From NCBI GenBank assembly GCA_947034885.2, contig OX344749.2, positions 29,093,501 to 29,157,500 on the forward strand: a DNA stretch of 64,000 bases, given 5' to 3'. Under the pieces are notes generated by a model. The model searched no databases and was not told the origin of the DNA. It saw only the letters and a program-made list of their open reading frames with translations. Numbering within the stretch: the stretch's first letter is position 1; every line of letters begins with the position of its first letter. The stretch comes from Thuidium tamariscinum (taxonomy: Eukaryota > Streptophyta > Bryopsida > Hypnales > Thuidiaceae). The translations under genes were made by a program, and so were the position numbers. Below, in pieces: positions 60,184-64,000 of this stretch.

Positions 60184-60834
60184 CCCTAAATGTCCAAGCT
60201 TTTTTTTTGAGCTTCTTGAAATTTGCTCTAAACTGAACAAAAAGCCAATATTTTGATATGTTTTATCAATTTTCTTTAAATTATAACTGTACAAATTCAA
60301 ACTAGACATGTTAGAGATGACTTAGGTAAAGAAAATATAACATTATTATTTGTGGATTCAAAGAATATAATGTTTGATCATGAAGGTGTAAAAATTCAGC
60401 ATAAGTGACTTCAAGTCTTTTGATCCTATTTTCACATGTCAAATCTAAAAAGTTGGTCACCGAAAAATATGGGGTTGAAGGGCTTAAGACACATAACCCC
60501 AATCAATTTACAACTTTTCAAAATCTACTTTACAATTTTTTTAAATGAATTTCTAATGTGATATTGTATCCAAGATCTAGGAGTGTATTTGAGGATCATT
60601 TCCAAGAGCACTTAAGACTATGAAAAATCAAGATTGCAATGGGTACCCTTGCACAAAATCTTGAATAGAAAAATCATAATCAATCATTTTCATGATTGGA
60701 TTTTTGATGCTTAAACTACACTTCAAAAAAAATACTCCAAAAATATAAACTACTAAAAATAGCAACTTGGTTAGCTTTTATTTAGTTTCAAAGCTTTTGA
60801 AACACCAGATTCTAGTGCCTTAGGCATTTAGGGG
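60184..60834 (-). mobile_element. TTAA-flanked MITE, family B, intact copy (651 bp)
   Basis: TTAA (60180-60183), then CCCCTAAATGTCCAAGC; right end CCTTAGGCATTTAGGGG, then TTAA (60835-60838). The terminal 10 bases are perfect inverted repeats. It is inverted relative to 10894-12072 and 37782-41069 and matches both halves of the LTR-split copy. It serves as the reference for this family. Confidence 0.92.
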
Positions 60835-61897
60835 TTAAAAGACAAGTTGGTCATCAAGGAAATTATTTTTTGAGGAGGTAACGTGTGAATCATTTGAAAA
60901 CCAAAAGTACTAATGCAAGATCAAACTATTCCACATTGGAGATATATTCATTAGGGCCCAATATAAAATCATTTTTTTCTTGGTTGAATTTTTAAGTCAT
61001 TAACCTCTTAAGTTCTTTAACATTGTTTTAACCTAAAATGATCCAAAACTAACATTTCTAGTTTAAATACCAAATTTTTGAAGAAAAAAAAATTAGACAA
61101 ATGTAACTATAGGATCTTGTAGTATGCTAGTTTGAGAAGATGTAAAAAAGTTTAAAAAAAAATTCCCATGTGGATTGCAAGATACTAGCATTTGAATAGA
61201 TCAAAATCCCATTTTTGACCTTGCGGAAAACTAGGTAGTTGCACTTCTCAAGCTTACATTTATATGAAAAAATGTCCATGCTAGTGATGCTTCTTTGGAT
61301 TCACTCTCCAAGGCAAGTTGGCTTTGTGTTAAAAAAAAATTCAATCATTTTGAATAGTACAACATGTAGAAAAATAAATAGGAAGTAGAAACAAATTATG
61401 AATGATTCAAAATACTAAATTGTTAAGAATTTATTTATTAAATTGAAAGTTGTCAATCCTAATGATTGTGATACTGTAATAAATAATTTGCACCAAATGA
61501 TTTTTTTTTTCAAAAATATTTAAAATTGAGTTAATTAAAGGACTTCAAAGTTTATTTTAGAGTAGAGAATTCATGATTGTTAGCATGAAAAACTCTTCAT
61601 AACATTTGACACATGAATCAAAATAGAATGATTGAAAGCTTTCCATATATATATATAGAAAATGAATTTCAAAATTTTCAAAATTATTTGTTCATATTTG
61701 CTTGTATTGTCCAAATTGAGAAACCACCTCTGGAAGCCATATATGCTGCCAGTTTCTACTATAATGCAAGGCCACAGAACGTAGAAAATAGATTATTTCG
61801 CCGAGAAAGCCCATGCTTAGAGCCATAAAAGAAACAACATATCATGCAAAACTTTTTAACTATGTAGTCAAAAGTTATGAAAATTGTTGAACCTTAA

Positions 61898-63537
61898 CCC
61901 CTAAAGGTTTTTGACTACGTTTCAAACCAAAACACTCCAAAACTGTGATTTCTAATACAAGTGCAATTTTTTTGAAAAAAAACATTTTTTGACATATTAA
62001 CCGTAGGATCTTGTAGTTAGGTGGTTTAAAAAGATGTGGAAAAATTTCAAAAATTTTCACTGTGTAGATTGCAAGATTTGAACATTTGAACTAGCAAAAA
62101 TCCTTTCAAAAACCCAAGGCAGCTGCACTTCACAAGGTCACATTTGTATGAAAAAATACTCAAAATGATGGTTACTCTTTGAATTCATTTTACAATGCAA
62201 GTTGGCTATATGCTCAAAAAATTTCAAATCATTTGGAATTGTATAACATATAGGAAAAAAATAATTAGTAGAAAAAAGTAAAAAAGCTTGAAAATACTAA
62301 ATTGTAAACAATATATTTACAAAAATGAAAATGTCAATCCCAATGGTGAAAATATTGTAATGAATGATCTTCATCCAATGTTTCAGATTTTTTCAAAAAT
62401 ATAAAAATAGAATCAAATAAAGAAGTTCATACATTTTGTAGACTAGAGATTCTATAATTACCTGCAAACTACTCCAAACTAAAATTCCTCATAATTTTTG
62501 ACTTATTTATCAAAATGGAATGATTCAAATCTTTCCACATAAATAAAAGAATAATTAACCAATTTCAAATTTTTATTTTTAAGAAAAATATTTTTTAAAG
62601 AAGTTATTTTTACTGCCCGGACTGCCCACCATTGATGTGTTGTAAATTCGTTCACTATGTAGAACTTTATGTTTATTGTTGATGTAGAGGGGTTTTTTGA
62701 GAGTCTAATCCATCCATATGGAATGGAATCTACCTTTTTTTACCTCTATTAAACGACTATTTGGCATTAATTTGATTTTTTTAATATTTGAAGTCATTTT
62801 AAGGTTTTAGTTTTAGTTTAAAGTTGTTTAAAAGAAAGGTGAAGTTTGTTTTACCTTTCATTTAGGGTTCTTAAAAAGGACTAGAAGTCCATGTAGGAGA
62901 TAAGGATAGAGTTATGGAGGTGAAGAGAAGTCTAATAGATGAACTCAAGCTCTTGTGACTTTTTAGAGGTCAAACTCCACTTAACTAAGTGGTGGATAGG
63001 GTGGAACTCCTTCTTCCTCCTTCCCTTGGTATACTTGAGAAAGCCGGGACTTTGGGGATTTTCATTGCACATTGTATAGGGAGAGTTTTTCAATGAAAAT
63101 TTGTGAGGTTGTTTATTTTATTTTTGTAACTTCAAAACCTTATCACTCATTCTATTTGAAGTTTTAATGCAAAAGTTATGCTTGAGGAAGTGAGAGAGGC
63201 AAGATTGTCATGGAAAATGAGGACTGTACTTTTGGGGGGCTTATAACTATGTGGTGAAGAGGGTCCTTCATTTTCCAACGTAAACCTAGTCACAGCTAGA
63301 TTCCCCACGTTTTCCCAATGCAAGGCCTTTCAACCCGACATCGTTCAAACAAAACAACATATCATGCCATAACTTTCTAACTATGTAGTCAAAAGTTATG
63401 AAAATTAATGGGCCTTGAAGCTACTCCTTGGACACATGTTGTGTGAAAATTTCAAAGAAAAAAAATAAAAACTCCATTCATAGTGAGCTTCCTGAAATTG
63501 CTATATTGCTAAAAAACGCAATTCAAGACTTTAGGGG
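61898..63537 (+). mobile_element. TTAA-flanked MITE, family A copy nested in the previous one
   Basis: CCCCTAAAGGTTTTTGAC ... GACTTTAGGGG, with TTAA on both sides (61894-61897 and 63538-63541). The host copy is colinear across the insertion with only TTAA doubled. It carries an extra block at about 62630-63345 absent from the 55.8-kb copy; without it the element is about 925 bp. Confidence 0.9.
62630..63345. mobile_element. Unclassified insertion of about 715 bp
   Basis: Compared with the 55.8-kb copy, family A sequence breaks after GGACTGCCC and resumes at TTCAAACAAAACAACATATC. The inserted block (starting near TGATGTGTTGTAAATTCG and ending near CAACCCGACATCG) is GC-richer, has no coding region and no clear target repeat. 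Possibly a short LTR-type or other non-autonomous element. Confidence 0.55.
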
Positions 63538-63664
63538 TTAAATATTTTTCTTATCCACATGTTGTATAAAAATTTCAAAGAAAAATAATAAAATCTCTAG
63601 TTTCATGCACTTGCCCAAAATTTCTATGTTGCCAAAAACTGTAGCTTGGTTCCCTAGGGATTAA

Positions 63665-64000
63665 TTTTATTTAGAATTTTTGAAAGTTAATTTTACAAAG
63701 TTTAAAATATATTGTGATGTTTAGCATACTTAAAAATCTTCCCTCTCTTATAGCAATACTCACAACTTTATCTATATTCAAGGCTTATATTCAAGGCTTC
63801 ACTAATACTTGTTGTTATATTAGCAGTTAGAGTTCAACCTCATTGTTTTATTGAGGATTTAGATTATTTTCATTAATGTTTTTTACACTATTCAATAATG
63901 CTATGTTATAATTCCTAAAAGTTTCATTAAATGACATATTTAAATATATTTTGAATTATTTTTCAACAAATCTAACTCTTATATAGGATATCTTGTAAGA
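63665..64000. other. AT-rich DNA to the window end
   Basis: Nothing recognised. Confidence 0.5.

Larger units (their letters stand above)
61004..63660 (+). mobile_element. TTAA-flanked MITE, family A copy, interrupted by a relative
   Basis: TTAA (61000-61003), then CCTCTTAAG; it continues as family A to 61893, is interrupted by another family A element (61898-63537), and resumes at 63542 with the missing last 115 bp (CCACATGTTGTATAAAAATT, CTATGTTGCCAAAAACTGTA), ending CCCTAGGGA before TTAA (63661-63664). Confidence 0.88.

Noticed and set aside
1-64000. tRNA, rRNA or snRNA genes
   Set aside because: No full tRNA arm set or rRNA block was seen; GGTTCGAAT-like strings (for example at 18811) lie in transposon remnants without cloverleaf partners.

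Overview
The window is nuclear DNA of a land plant. The evidence is a cytosolic ribosomal protein gene with telo-box and site II promoter motifs, a spliced plant-type BRCT-domain gene, and CACTA, PIF/Harbinger and hAT elements. The lineage cannot be fixed from the sequence. The two host genes lie in GC-richer islands, and the rest is AT-rich and packed with non-autonomous transposons.

Layout. 1-7.1 kb holds foldback and TTAA-flanked elements and a 1.4-kb CACTA element. 7.1-8.4 kb holds an intact single-exon RPL30 (eL30) gene whose last codons and 3' flank are repeated in tandem. 8.4-16.4 kb is non-coding with several MITEs. 16.6-32.2 kb holds a transposase-like ORF remnant and a decayed hAT transposase gene; its last two recognisable exons are phase-compatible across an 8.2-kb intron filled with insertions. 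32.2-47.2 kb holds LTR-retrotransposon remnants, tandem repeats and more MITEs. 47.2-54.4 kb holds a ten-exon BRCT gene (580 codons) with a predicted U12-type AT-AC intron and minisatellites in its flank and introns. 54.4-64 kb is again MITE territory, including one element inserted in another.

The most notable content is the transposon landscape. One set of elements has ends like CCCCTAAA...TTTAGGGG and sits in TTAA; a copy inserted in a relative gives direct evidence of TTAA target duplication. A second family of about 740 bp has 20-bp inverted ends (GGGTCGTTGCAAGAAACACC) and a different 4-bp target duplication in each of three copies, which fits none of the common plant superfamilies.

The host genes act independently: RPL30 in the large ribosomal subunit, and the BRCT protein probably in the DNA-damage response. 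All models were made by eye; no database search was run.
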